Source: Deltaproteobacteria bacterium (GTDB taxonomy: Bacteria; Myxococcota_A; Polyangia; HGW-17; SLPX01). From it: DNA of 44,980 nt. Shown piece after piece: positions 1 through 7,434 of this stretch (position 1 is its first letter; each line of letters opens with the position of its first letter). The notes beneath the pieces are model-generated. The model did no database searches and was not told the origin of the DNA. It was given only the letters and a program-made list of their open reading frames with translations. The position numbers and the translations under genes were made by a program. The stretch is taken from NCBI GenBank assembly GCA_021162935.1, contig JAGGXR010000149.1, positions 1 to 44,980 of the forward strand. Reading direction: 5' to 3'.

Positions 1-94
1 CAAGAAGACCACGGCTAAGAAGTCCACGGCCAAAAAGCCCGCTAAAAAGACCGTCAAGAAGACCACGGCTAAGAAGTCCACGGCCAAAAAGCCC
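1..94 (+). repeat. 54-bp tandem repeat inside a lysine-rich coding region
   Basis: Bases 1-40 recur exactly at 55-94, a period of 54 bp or 18 codons. The repeat encodes Lys-Lys-Thr/Ser/Pro blocks of the protein below. Because it is codon-periodic and lies in an open frame, it is a protein repeat rather than a CRISPR or regulatory array. The array is cut by the window edge, so the true copy number is unknown. Confidence 0.9.
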
Positions 95-175
95 ACCAAG
101 AAAACCCCTGCGGCCAAAAAAGTGACGGTCAGCCACGACTACGATGACAACCCCAGGAAGATCTGGCTGCCATAA
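2..175 (+). CDS. C-terminal end of a lysine-rich histone H1-like protein (5' partial)
   Basis: Reading from base 2 gives a 57-residue tail made of repeated AKK, TAKKST and AKKP units, ending in VTVSHDYDDNPRKIWLP and a TAA stop. Lys/Ala/Thr/Pro-rich low-complexity tails of this kind occur in bacterial histone H1-like, DNA-binding proteins and as C-terminal extensions of other nucleoid or RNA-binding proteins, especially in GC-rich bacteria. Only the tail is visible, so any folded N-terminal domain cannot be identified. The acidic/aromatic last 17 residues contrast with the basic repeats and may be a separate small motif. It converges with the NFACT gene 43 bp downstream. Confidence 0.7.
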   Translation, partial: KKTTAKKSTAKKPAKKTVKKTTAKKSTAKKPTKKTPAAKKVTVSHDYDDNPRKIWLP

Positions 176-218
176 GAACAAACCCACATCCGGCCATTGA
201 CACGATCGGGATCGCCAC

Positions 219-1613
219 TCATCCCCGTTGAGACAGGAGGCGTGCCAGGCTCTGCTCATCGAGCCGCACGTACAAAGTCTTGGTCTGCCCAGGAATCACC
301 CTGCCTGGTTGCCCCTTGACGGCACGTACGTGCTTGCACCTGGTGTAGAGAACCTCTCCTGTAGCGAGTCTGTTCTTCGTGGCGAAAAACAGCGCCAGGG
401 CTGCGGCGTCTTGAAGGCTGCTCTGATCCACGGAGCCATCCTGTCTGCTCCTGACCACGACGTGGGGGCCCGCGCCAGCCGAGACATGAAGCCACAGGTC
501 GTTCCCTCGGGCAACCCGGAAGGTGAGTTCCTGGTTGTCCTGAGCCGTTTTGCCCACGAATATGGTCATCCCGGTCCGGCTCTCGAAACGACGGAACGGG
601 GCCCGTTCCGAACCTCCACGGACGCGCTTCTTCGACTGCCCAACAGATCCAACCACGCCAAGTTGTACCGCCAATCCATCCACGGCCTCAAGGCTCTGCG
701 CGATCTCGAGTTGGGATAGCCCCCTTTCCAAGAGTCCCTTTTGCTCCTCCGCCGACGCCCTTCGCTCGGCAGCAATTTGCCGAGTCCGGGTCGCTTTGGT
801 CGCCAATCGGTGGTATCTGTTTGCATTCTGCGCCGCAGAACGTGCTGGATCGATCGGTATTCGAATCTGCTCCCCATCGGCAAACCAATCGGGCACCTCG
901 GCCACCGAGGTCTTCGGTGGAATGCGTGGCAAGCTCGCAAGAATGAGATCCCCATATCGATGCAACGTTTCTGGGTCCCCCGACCGCTCCATATCCGCAT
1001 TGCAGCGACTCATCAGCCTGTTCAGTTTCTTGATGGTCCGTTGGAGGCTCTTTCTCACCTCACGACGACGCGCCTCCAGGAGACGTGCCCCCTCCTCTGC
1101 CTCATAAAAGGCCCGAACCTGCCCGTTGAGGTCCTCCAGAGAAAACCGCACCGCACCCAACTTGGCGTCAGCCGACTCTGGGGCGACATATGTGGCGCCC
1201 ACGCTCAGACGCCGCGCCTGCCCATGAATACCAAGGACCCGATTCTCGCCATCGACCAGGAGAAGCTGTCCTGAACGTCCCAACATCTCGACCATCAGCC
1301 GAGTACCGCGATGAAAATCGATCTGCACGATCCGATCCCGACGGGGCAACGCGACCCCCGTCACCACCGCACCTGCGAGATGTTTCCGAAGAAGCCCGCA
1401 AAAAGAAGGGCATTGCCCGGGCTTTCGTATCTGCGGGGACAGATGCAGCCGGCTCAAGCCCTGCTCCACCGAAAGAACCAGATATCCCATCCGGCCCATG
1501 TCGAGGGCCGCCGAACCGGCACCGAGCTCATAGGCCTTCCGGACTCTTTGGCCGACGAGAGACTCTCGAAGCTCGGGGACCAGGATGTCTAACTCAGCCA
1601 GGCTCAGGCTCAT
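219..1613 (-). CDS. NFACT / RqcH-like (fibronectin-binding A family) protein
   Basis: About 464 residues. The N-terminal part (LDILVPELRESLVGQRV, then RLHLSP) matches NFACT-N. A coiled-coil, Arg/Lys-rich middle follows. The C-terminal NFACT-R domain contains GNDLWLHVSAGAGPHVVVR and GEVLYTRCKHVRAVKGQPG. Family members such as Rqc2 and bacterial RqcH bind stalled large ribosomal subunits and direct C-terminal tailing of nascent chains; that role here is inferred from homology. I chose the ATG at 1613 rather than an in-frame start at 1700: an AGGA box lies just upstream, and the protein then begins at the conserved MSLSLAELD. The start overlaps the end of the upstream gene by 20 bp, suggesting translational coupling. 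It is shorter than Firmicutes members (about 560-570). Confidence 0.85.
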   Translation of the reverse strand: MSLSLAELDILVPELRESLVGQRVRKAYELGAGSAALDMGRMGYLVLSVEQGLSRLHLSPQIRKPGQCPSFCGLLRKHLAGAVVTGVALPRRDRIVQIDFHRGTRLMVEMLGRSGQLLLVDGENRVLGIHGQARRLSVGATYVAPESADAKLGAVRFSLEDLNGQVRAFYEAEEGARLLEARRREVRKSLQRTIKKLNRLMSRCNADMERSGDPETLHRYGDLILASLPRIPPKTSVAEVPDWFADGEQIRIPIDPARSAAQNANRYHRLATKATRTRQIAAERRASAEEQKGLLERGLSQLEIAQSLEAVDGLAVQLGVVGSVGQSKKRVRGGSERAPFRRFESRTGMTIFVGKTAQDNQELTFRVARGNDLWLHVSAGAGPHVVVRSRQDGSVDQSSLQDAAALALFFATKNRLATGEVLYTRCKHVRAVKGQPGRVIPGQTKTLYVRLDEQSLARLLSQRG

Positions 1614-2280
1614 CGTCCTGTACCATCTCAAGAAGCCGCTGGGCCTGGCGTCTGTCGCTTCGCTCGTCACCGGTCGCCAGGATACAAACCCCATCTCCAC
1701 TGTCCTGGATCATCTCCGCCAACAACTCCAGATCACCGCGGCCAAGCCTGGCCCGCCCGAGCCCCATGATGCGAACATACTGCCAATCCGAGACCGAATC
1801 GAACGATCCCGCCGCCACAGGATCCCTGGCCACGAAGAGCGATGCCGACGCCGCGACATCCTGGACCATATCAGGATCCCACAGGCCAGACGGTGCCCAC
1901 GCGACTTTGACATCGGGCTGCGCGATCGCCAACCCAAAATCCATAAGGAGCTGCCGATTCCGATCCGTTGGTCGAAACCGGGCTCCCGTTCTCAACAGCA
2001 CCACAGAAGACCCCAATGCCGTCCTGGCGGCATCGATCCGGTTCCAGGCTTCCATGGCACGATCGAAAGGAAAAAAGGGAGCCTCCAGAATGTCATCGGG
2101 CCCAGGATCCACGAAGCTGCGGGGAGCACACAAAACGGCATCGGTGCCCTCGGAAATTTGGCCACGCCACTGAGAGAGAACGCGACTGCGGGGCAACTGC
2201 GGCGCGCCACTGAGCAACTCCACGGCCATGAGGTCTTCGACGCGGCTTGGCCGCGGCAGGGAAACACCAACTTTGAGCAT
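1594..2280 (-). CDS. DUF72 (YecE)-like TIM-barrel protein, divergent
   Basis: A 228-residue protein starting MLKVGVSL. The pattern of a Trp-containing segment (MEAWNRIDAARTALGSSVVL), a short run ending in LLRTGARFRP, and a late DWQYVRIMGL strand followed by a helix resembles DUF72/YecE proteins, which adopt a TIM-barrel-like fold and have no settled function. The N-terminal GTxGWSY-type motif of the family is not obvious, so this is a divergent member at best. An AAGGAGA box lies just before the ATG. It overlaps the downstream NFACT gene by 20 bp, so the two are probably co-transcribed. A different small-barrel family remains possible. Confidence 0.5.
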   Translation of the reverse strand: MLKVGVSLPRPSRVEDLMAVELLSGAPQLPRSRVLSQWRGQISEGTDAVLCAPRSFVDPGPDDILEAPFFPFDRAMEAWNRIDAARTALGSSVVLLRTGARFRPTDRNRQLLMDFGLAIAQPDVKVAWAPSGLWDPDMVQDVAASASLFVARDPVAAGSFDSVSDWQYVRIMGLGRARLGRGDLELLAEMIQDSGDGVCILATGDERSDRRQAQRLLEMVQDDEPEPG

Positions 2281-2386
2281 GGACTCTCCTTCTTCCTTTG
2301 GAACGCTTCGCCGCTCGATGTCGCAGAATCATCGCGATCCGGACGAAACGGTTGACCCATGAGGGCACCTCTTTTACCATGGCTCT

Positions 2387-2578
2387 ATGGACCAGCAACT
2401 GATTCGTCAAGAAATCGAGACCTTGTACAGCATGGCACTGTCGGTGCGCAAGCAACTTCAGGACCTAGCCGGTAGACTCAATGGTGTTGGGTTGGCTCTG
2501 GACCGCCTCGGAGCAACGGCGGAGGACCGAAAGGAAAACGCCGAGGACGAACGGAGTGCCGGCTTGGGCCCCGCCTAA
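2387..2578 (+). CDS. Possible small coiled-coil protein, 63 aa
   Basis: This small ORF runs opposite to its neighbours. It encodes an amphipathic, helix-prone peptide (QLIRQEIETLYSMALSVRK, then LQDLAGRLNGVGLALDRLG) with a charged tail. It has no obvious Shine-Dalgarno sequence. Its 3' 101 bp overlap the antisense 3' end of the lipoprotein gene, whose residues there (Arg/Pro-rich) look like an antisense translation. That makes the small ORF the more protein-like reading of this stretch. No family is recognised. It could also be a chance ORF. Confidence 0.35.
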   Translation: MDQQLIRQEIETLYSMALSVRKQLQDLAGRLNGVGLALDRLGATAEDRKENAEDERSAGLGPA

Positions 2579-3800
2579 TCGGTCGCCGTCCGACCCAAAG
2601 GGTCGGCGCGGTTTGCACGGCACCCCAAAGCTTCGCCACCACCTCGGTGATCTGCCCCCAGGATGCACCATGGGCCTCCACAAAAACCGGACAAATCTGC
2701 TTCTGTGATGACCTCGGGCAAAGGAGCCATAGCGCCAGTCTCTCTGCGGTTGCCTCCGCGATGGTGAAATCGTGACAGGCCCCCGAACGGGGACACACCT
2801 TCACGGCGTTCGACATGATCCGAACCCATCGGCCAGTCGGCATCAACGGCAACGAGGAAAGGGTCACGGGAATCAAACAGGGCAGGCCCGATGGACCCAC
2901 GACCCGGACCGAGCCCCGGCGCAGGTTCACGTCCGCAAGCAATCCTAAAAGGCCCTGCACCCCGGCCCAACCAAGGCCTTTGCCCAAACGAAGAACGAGC
3001 CGGCCCGAGGGCAACGCGCCCAGGGACGAGGCAGGCGACGTGGCGACCGGATCGACCCCGGTCTGGGCCGCTTTCTTCGGCATTGCTTGGATGTTCAATG
3101 CCCTCCTGGCCTCGGCAACGGCCGTGCCTGCCAGGATCATGCTCTGGAGCGCCATCCTTGCGTCCGGATCCCGCGGGGGGCCTGCCGGCCCAAGGGCCAT
3201 GACCTGCATTCCGTTGACCCACAACGTGCCGCGGTTCCATTCCAAGACGGCAGCCCTCTCGGACGCCTTGCGGCAAAAAGACACAACGGGGAGTTCTCCG
3301 CTGGGCCAACGATATTCCATTGCCTTTCGACGATCGTTGAGCCGGCCGAGTTCCCGCACGAGAAGTCGAGTCACGGCACCAACGTCCTTGCCTGTGCCTG
3401 CATACCAATGGGCTACGGCAAGCGCATCGCGAAAAAGTGCCTTCTGGGTCGCCCAATATGCATGACGCCAGGATCGGCACTTCGGCGAGGCCGGAAGCCG
3501 CTCGACGCACAACGTCTGAAGAAAAGCCACCTGCTGGCCGACCTCGTCACCTGGATCCTTCCAGTCGTAGAAGGCCGCTAGCATGTGCACCAACGGAGCA
3601 AGACTTTGTGTTGGTTCCGACCTGCCGAGTTCGGACATGGTCAAGTACGCAACAGCGCCCTGGAGTTGGACGAGGGCACCGATACGGACGGGCGATCGGG
3701 CTGGTCGCGGTTGTGGCGTTCGCCGATCCCGATGACTCGACAAACACCCGCAGCCCCCAACCACCACGAAAGCTACGACGAGCAGAGACCGCAGGATCAT
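2478..3800 (-). CDS. Lipoprotein with a possible TolR/ExbD-like periplasmic domain
   Basis: About 440 residues. The start MILRSLLVVAFVVVGGCGC is a signal peptide with a lipobox (lipidated Cys at residue 17 or 19). I chose the ATG at 3800 because it overlaps the TGA of the upstream regulator as ATGA. The middle is mostly helical with paired cysteines. The later part, RLVLRLGKGLGWAGVQGLL and then ICPVFVEAHGASWGQITEVV, has the strand-helix-strand pattern of ExbD/TolR periplasmic domains, but no N-terminal membrane helix of the TolR type is present; this assignment is tentative. The last 35 or so residues are Arg/Pro-rich and overlap a small ORF on the other strand. A +1 frameshift would instead end the protein at 2575, so the C-terminus may be wrong or degraded. 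Confidence 0.6.
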   Translation of the reverse strand: MILRSLLVVAFVVVGGCGCLSSHRDRRTPQPRPARSPVRIGALVQLQGAVAYLTMSELGRSEPTQSLAPLVHMLAAFYDWKDPGDEVGQQVAFLQTLCVERLPASPKCRSWRHAYWATQKALFRDALAVAHWYAGTGKDVGAVTRLLVRELGRLNDRRKAMEYRWPSGELPVVSFCRKASERAAVLEWNRGTLWVNGMQVMALGPAGPPRDPDARMALQSMILAGTAVAEARRALNIQAMPKKAAQTGVDPVATSPASSLGALPSGRLVLRLGKGLGWAGVQGLLGLLADVNLRRGSVRVVGPSGLPCLIPVTLSSLPLMPTGRWVRIMSNAVKVCPRSGACHDFTIAEATAERLALWLLCPRSSQKQICPVFVEAHGASWGQITEVVAKLWGAVQTAPTLWVGRRPIRRGPSRHSVRPRRFPFGPPPLLRGGPEPTQHH

Positions 3801-4387
3801 CCGGGGGAACTGGATGGTTGGTAAACGACCGCGACCACCTTCGGTTTTACGTCGCCCACCCCGACGATGCTGTGGGGAATGGAAGAATCGAAATGGATGG
3901 CGTCTCCGGGGCCCAACCTGTAGGTCTCGCCGCCGCCCTTCCATTCGAGGCGCCCCTCGAGGACGAAAATGAACTCCTCGCCCTGGTGAGATGCCGGCTG
4001 CACCGAATCGATGTCCACCACGTCCACTTCGATAAAGAAGGGCTGCATGCGCTTGTCTGGAAACGTCGGAGACAAGGATTGATATGAATAGTACAGTTCG
4101 TCGGCACCTTTCTTTTCATGCGCCTCTGCGGGCCGTCGTTGATCCGCCCGTGTCACCTCGATCCGTCGAGGCGCACTGGCTTCTTGGAAAAAGAATCCCA
4201 TCCCGACACCCAGCGCCTGGGAGATTTTCACGAGCGTGGCAATCGTGGGGGTGGCATACCCCTCTTCGAATGCCATCAACCTCGCTTCCGTGATTCCCGC
4301 CAACCTGGCCAGTTGGTACCCAGTCAACCCTTTGGACTCGCGTAAATCCTTCAGCTTGTCCCCGAGATTCACCTCGACGTTTTGCAT
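3797..4387 (-). CDS. XRE-family transcriptional regulator with C-terminal cupin
   Basis: 196 residues. Residues about 8-65 form a Cro/C1-type helix-turn-helix (LGDKLKDLRESKGLTGYQL, then LARLAGITEARLMAFEEG). Residues about 110-190 form a cupin_2 barrel (HQGEEFIFVLEGRLEW and GPGDAIHFDSSIPHSI). HTH-cupin proteins usually sense a small ligand in the barrel and regulate nearby metabolic genes; the ligand cannot be read from sequence. An AAGGAG box precedes the ATG, and a good promoter lies about 50 bp upstream. The gene overlaps the lipoprotein gene by 4 bp (ATGA) and is divergent from the transaldolase gene, either of which could be a target. Confidence 0.92.
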   Translation of the reverse strand: MQNVEVNLGDKLKDLRESKGLTGYQLARLAGITEARLMAFEEGYATPTIATLVKISQALGVGMGFFFQEASAPRRIEVTRADQRRPAEAHEKKGADELYYSYQSLSPTFPDKRMQPFFIEVDVVDIDSVQPASHQGEEFIFVLEGRLEWKGGGETYRLGPGDAIHFDSSIPHSIVGVGDVKPKVVAVVYQPSSSPG

Positions 4388-4433
4388 CGTCTACTCCTTG
4401 AATGATCCTGGTTGCACCCGAATACGTCCCCTG

Positions 4434-4462
4434 TATATATCCGATGCCCCTTGTTTTTACAA
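4434..4462 (-). promoter_or_regulatory. Sigma70-like promoter of the XRE-cupin gene
   Basis: Read on the minus strand: -35 TTGTAA (4462-4457), 17-nt spacer, -10 TATATA (4439-4434). It sits about 47 bp upstream of the regulator's ATG, a usual leader length. The regulator may bind here, but no clear operator palindrome was found. Confidence 0.55.
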
Positions 4463-4514
4463 CCCCGTCACCGCCCTTCAGCACGGCGATCATTCGCAAA
4501 AGGCAAAATCACCC

Positions 4515-4544
4515 TTGCAACCAGAGGGCCACTAGCGCTAAGAA
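4515..4544 (+). promoter_or_regulatory. Possible promoter of the transaldolase gene
   Basis: TTGCAA (4515-4520), an 18-nt spacer and TAAGAA (4539-4544) lie 60 bp upstream of the transaldolase start. The match is moderate. A short GC hairpin (CCGGC...GCCGG, 4571-4586) sits between it and the ribosome-binding site. Confidence 0.35.
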
Positions 4545-4603
4545 CAACCTGCTTTCGTTCTCTCAACAGGCCGGCCTCATTGCCGGCACAGTGGAGGAAT
4601 CAC

Positions 4604-5248
4604 ATGAAGTTCTTTATCGACACCGCCGACACCGAAGAAATCCGGCAGGCCAATGACATGGGCCTGGTGGACGGAGTCACGACGAATCCTTCTCTCGTGG
4701 CCAAGACAGGACGCCCCTTCCGTGAGGTCATCACAGAAATCTGCTCCATCGTGGACGGCCCGGTGAGCGCCGAAGCAACGGCATCGGACCACGACGGCCT
4801 CGTGCAGCAGGCTCGGGAGTTGGCCTCCATCGCCGACAACGTCGTCGTCAAAATTCCACTCAACTTCGAAGGGCTTAAAGCGGTCCGAACGCTCAAAAAT
4901 GAGGGCATCAGGACCAACGTCACCCTGTGCTTCAGCGCGACCCAAGCCCTGCTTGCCGCCAAGGCCGGCGCAAGCTATATCAGTCCATTCGTCGGCCGCC
5001 TGGACGACGTTTCCCACGTCGGAATGGAACTGGTCGAGCAAATCCTGGACATCTACGCAAACTACGCGTTCGACACCGAGGTCATCGTGGCCTCCGTACG
5101 CAATCCTCTGCACGTCCTCGACGCCGCGCAAACCGGGGCCGACATTGCGACGATTCCCTTCAAAATCCTCAAGCAGCTCGTGCATCACCCCTTGACAGAC
5201 GTGGGGATCGAGCGATTCCTGGCAGACTGGGAAAAGGTCCCAAAGTAA
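4604..5248 (+). CDS. tal: Transaldolase, short TalC/FSA-like type
   Basis: 214 residues, the usual length of the small transaldolase / fructose-6-phosphate aldolase-like family. It transfers a dihydroxyacetone unit between sugar phosphates in the non-oxidative pentose phosphate pathway in the cytoplasm. Diagnostic segments are the N-terminus [25 protein letters not shown], and VVVKIPL, whose Lys83 is the Schiff-base lysine, followed by NVTLCFS and SPFVGRLDD. The ATG at 4604 is set by GGAGG at 4593-4597, six bases upstream. In-frame codons extend further upstream but lack family similarity. It is followed after 49 bp by the beta-propeller gene and may share its transcript. Confidence 0.95.
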   Translation: MKFFIDTADTEEIRQANDMGLVDGVTTNPSLVAKTGRPFREVITEICSIVDGPVSAEATASDHDGLVQQARELASIADNVVVKIPLNFEGLKAVRTLKNEGIRTNVTLCFSATQALLAAKAGASYISPFVGRLDDVSHVGMELVEQILDIYANYAFDTEVIVASVRNPLHVLDAAQTGADIATIPFKILKQLVHHPLTDVGIERFLADWEKVPK

Positions 5249-5297
5249 GCGCTTGAAAGGGCAAACCTGTGGACTCCAAGAACAAGGACCCCCTGTC

Positions 5298-6704
5298 GTG
5301 ACAACTGGCGTCACGCATCGAATCCTAGCGATGGCTGCCTTCGTAGCGACCCTGCTGCAGTCGCATAGCGGGTTCGCCCGTCCGGCACGATCCTGCAACG
5401 GTAAAAAACCAAGGGAGCTGGCCCGCCTCGGCAACCGCCACGCAGCGGCAGCCGCGTACCGTCGGCTCCTGTCACGTGAAACCTGCCCGACCGAAGTGTG
5501 GATCTCTGCCCTGACGGCAGCCGTTCGGGTGGATCGGCTGGATCTGATCAACTGGTTCCTCGCGCATCTGTCCCACGTATCGCACCTGACGAAGGCCCAG
5601 GCGAGCCTCGTGGCGCGAACCAAGGCCAGAAGCATTGCCGCAAACGAACTCCTCACCAGAGCCCAGATTTGGCCACGGACCGGCCTCTCGTCTGCCCGAT
5701 CGCGCGACACATGGTGGGCGCTTCCTGCGGTAGCCGGACGACGACAGGCCGGCATTGCGGTCGGAGCCCCGATTCAGCGAGCCCCGATCACGACGAACGG
5801 AAAGACGTTCTACGTATCGGACCTGGCCGGTCATGTGCATGCCGTTCACCGTTCGGGTATCCTATGGTCCAAACGCCTTCCCGCGTCCCAAAGCGGTCCG
5901 GCACTCCTGTGGAACCACCGACTTTTCGTACCGCTCGTGGACGGCTCGATCATCTGCCTGAACCGCAAAGATGGTGCGATCGCCTGGAAGGCCCGCCTGG
6001 GGCGGGAGCCCTGCACCAACCTAACCGTGGATGCCCAGGGACGCTTTTGGGCTCTGTGCGGCGATCTCCACGTTTTGAATCGTCGAGGCGCCCTTTTGGC
6101 ACGATTGGCACAGGGCCCCTGCCGCGCCGGTCCAACCCTTTGGGGCCCCGACTGTGTGGCGCTCGGGTGTCGCAACGGAGCCATCGAACGCATCTGTCTG
6201 AACCAGGCCTCCGTTGCGGGTAAGAAGCTCCACAGCAAACGAATCGCGCAATGCGGCGCAGACGTGACGAGAGTCGTCGTGACATCATCGCTCGCCGTCG
6301 TTGCCACGGCGGAGCCCGCCCGACTCTGTGTCGCCGACGCGAAACGCGGCATCCTCTGGCAAACGGTCACCCCGGGGCGCCCGACCGCAGGGCCGCTGTT
6401 GGACCAGCATCGCATTCTCATCGCAACGGCTGACGGAGCCGTGGTGGCCTATTCCCTCCACGGAACCATGGTTGCGCAATTCCGAGGACCGAACCCTGTT
6501 CCCTGCCACAGCCGATTGGTCCTGGATCGTCAACACAACCTCTACCTAGGGTTCCGAAACGGGCACCTGTCCAGCCTCAACAAGGACCTGCATCTGCGAT
6601 GGTCCATCGATCTCTATTCGGCGGACGTGGATGCGGGCCCCTGTCTCGTTCCCGGCGGGCTGGTCCTGGGCACGGAAACGGGAACGTTGCTGTTCATTCG
6701 GTAG
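5298..6704 (+). CDS. Exported PQQ-like beta-propeller protein
   Basis: About 468 residues from the GTG at 5298, which has AAGGAC eight bases upstream; a TTG at 5253 and an ATG at 5331 are alternatives. A hydrophobic segment (LAMAAFVATLLQSHSGFA) acts as a signal peptide. About 100 helical residues with TPR-like character follow (RELARLGNRHAAAAAYRRL). From about residue 150 there are repeated blade motifs such as GKTFYVSDLAGHVHAVHRSG, DGSIICLNRKDGAIAWKA and DGAVVAYSLHG, typical of PQQ-like propellers related to BamB and quinoprotein folds. No cofactor site can be assigned, so a structural or binding role is more likely than an enzyme. It ends 3 bp before trmB. Confidence 0.75.
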   Translation: MTTGVTHRILAMAAFVATLLQSHSGFARPARSCNGKKPRELARLGNRHAAAAAYRRLLSRETCPTEVWISALTAAVRVDRLDLINWFLAHLSHVSHLTKAQASLVARTKARSIAANELLTRAQIWPRTGLSSARSRDTWWALPAVAGRRQAGIAVGAPIQRAPITTNGKTFYVSDLAGHVHAVHRSGILWSKRLPASQSGPALLWNHRLFVPLVDGSIICLNRKDGAIAWKARLGREPCTNLTVDAQGRFWALCGDLHVLNRRGALLARLAQGPCRAGPTLWGPDCVALGCRNGAIERICLNQASVAGKKLHSKRIAQCGADVTRVVVTSSLAVVATAEPARLCVADAKRGILWQTVTPGRPTAGPLLDQHRILIATADGAVVAYSLHGTMVAQFRGPNPVPCHSRLVLDRQHNLYLGFRNGHLSSLNKDLHLRWSIDLYSADVDAGPCLVPGGLVLGTETGTLLFIR

Positions 6705-6707
6705 GCC

Positions 6708-7337
6708 ATGGCACGACGCGTCCGACATCACGTCAACCCCATGACGTTTCTGCATCTCACCTCGGACGCTCAGCCCCTCGCGATTCCTGATCACATGCCT
6801 GTGGACGTAGACCTTGGATCGGGAGAAGGGGAATTCCTGCTGTCCTACGGTGCCCAGCGAGCGAATCGCTTCGTCGTGGGCATCGAAATCCGCCGAGCTC
6901 TCGTGAACCAAACGAACGAACGAGCGATACAATCAGGCATTCAGGACCACGTGGTCGCCCTCTACGCAAACCTGAACCACGATCTGCCGCTCATCCTGCC
7001 CGAGGGTCGGGCCGATTCGGTGTGGATGCAGTTTCCTGACCCATGGTTCAAGCGCCGCCATCAAAAGCGACGCGCACTGGCGAATCGTCTCGGCGAAACG
7101 GTCTTCCATCTTCTACAACCAGGCGGCTGGTTCTTCTTTCAAAGCGACGTGTTCGAATTGGCCTTGGAGGCCATGGCCGACATGGAGGCACATCCTGTCT
7201 TTCGAAATGACCGGGGGCCCTGGACCTTCTTGCGGCACAACCCGCTTCCTGTTCCCACAAGACGGGAACGATACTGTCTGGAAAAAAGGATCCGCATCTG
7301 GCGCCTCTCGTACCACCGCATCGACGGACCCTCATAA
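6708..7337 (+). CDS. trmB: tRNA (guanine-N7-)-methyltransferase
   Basis: 209 residues. TrmB uses S-adenosylmethionine to make m7G46 in the variable loop of tRNAs. Visible signatures are the SAM-binding loop VDLGSGEGEFLLSYG (residues about 33-47), the acidic IEIRRAL end of the second strand, and the family hallmark FPDPWFKRRHQKRR around residue 110, which carries catalytic and tRNA-binding residues. Start ATG 6708 follows the previous stop by 3 bp; a second in-frame ATG lies 11 codons on. The close spacing suggests co-transcription with the propeller gene, though the functions appear unrelated. Confidence 0.95.
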   Translation: MARRVRHHVNPMTFLHLTSDAQPLAIPDHMPVDVDLGSGEGEFLLSYGAQRANRFVVGIEIRRALVNQTNERAIQSGIQDHVVALYANLNHDLPLILPEGRADSVWMQFPDPWFKRRHQKRRALANRLGETVFHLLQPGGWFFFQSDVFELALEAMADMEAHPVFRNDRGPWTFLRHNPLPVPTRRERYCLEKRIRIWRLSYHRIDGPS

Positions 7338-7434
7338 GGTCCGACGCGGCCCACAAAATGATGAGAACAAGGCGTTCCGCAGGCCCCCTTTCCCAAATCC
7401 ATCGAGTGTGATAAGAAAACGGTGAGAATGGGCC

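Noticed and set aside
1-94. Tandem repeat considered as a CRISPR fragment
   Set aside because: The period is 54 bp, a multiple of three, and encodes lysine-rich protein repeats with no spacer-like unique segments.
4577-5755. Minus-strand open frame of 392 codons over the transaldolase
   Set aside because: It covers a clear transaldolase with catalytic Lys and a ribosome-binding site; the antisense product has no family features.
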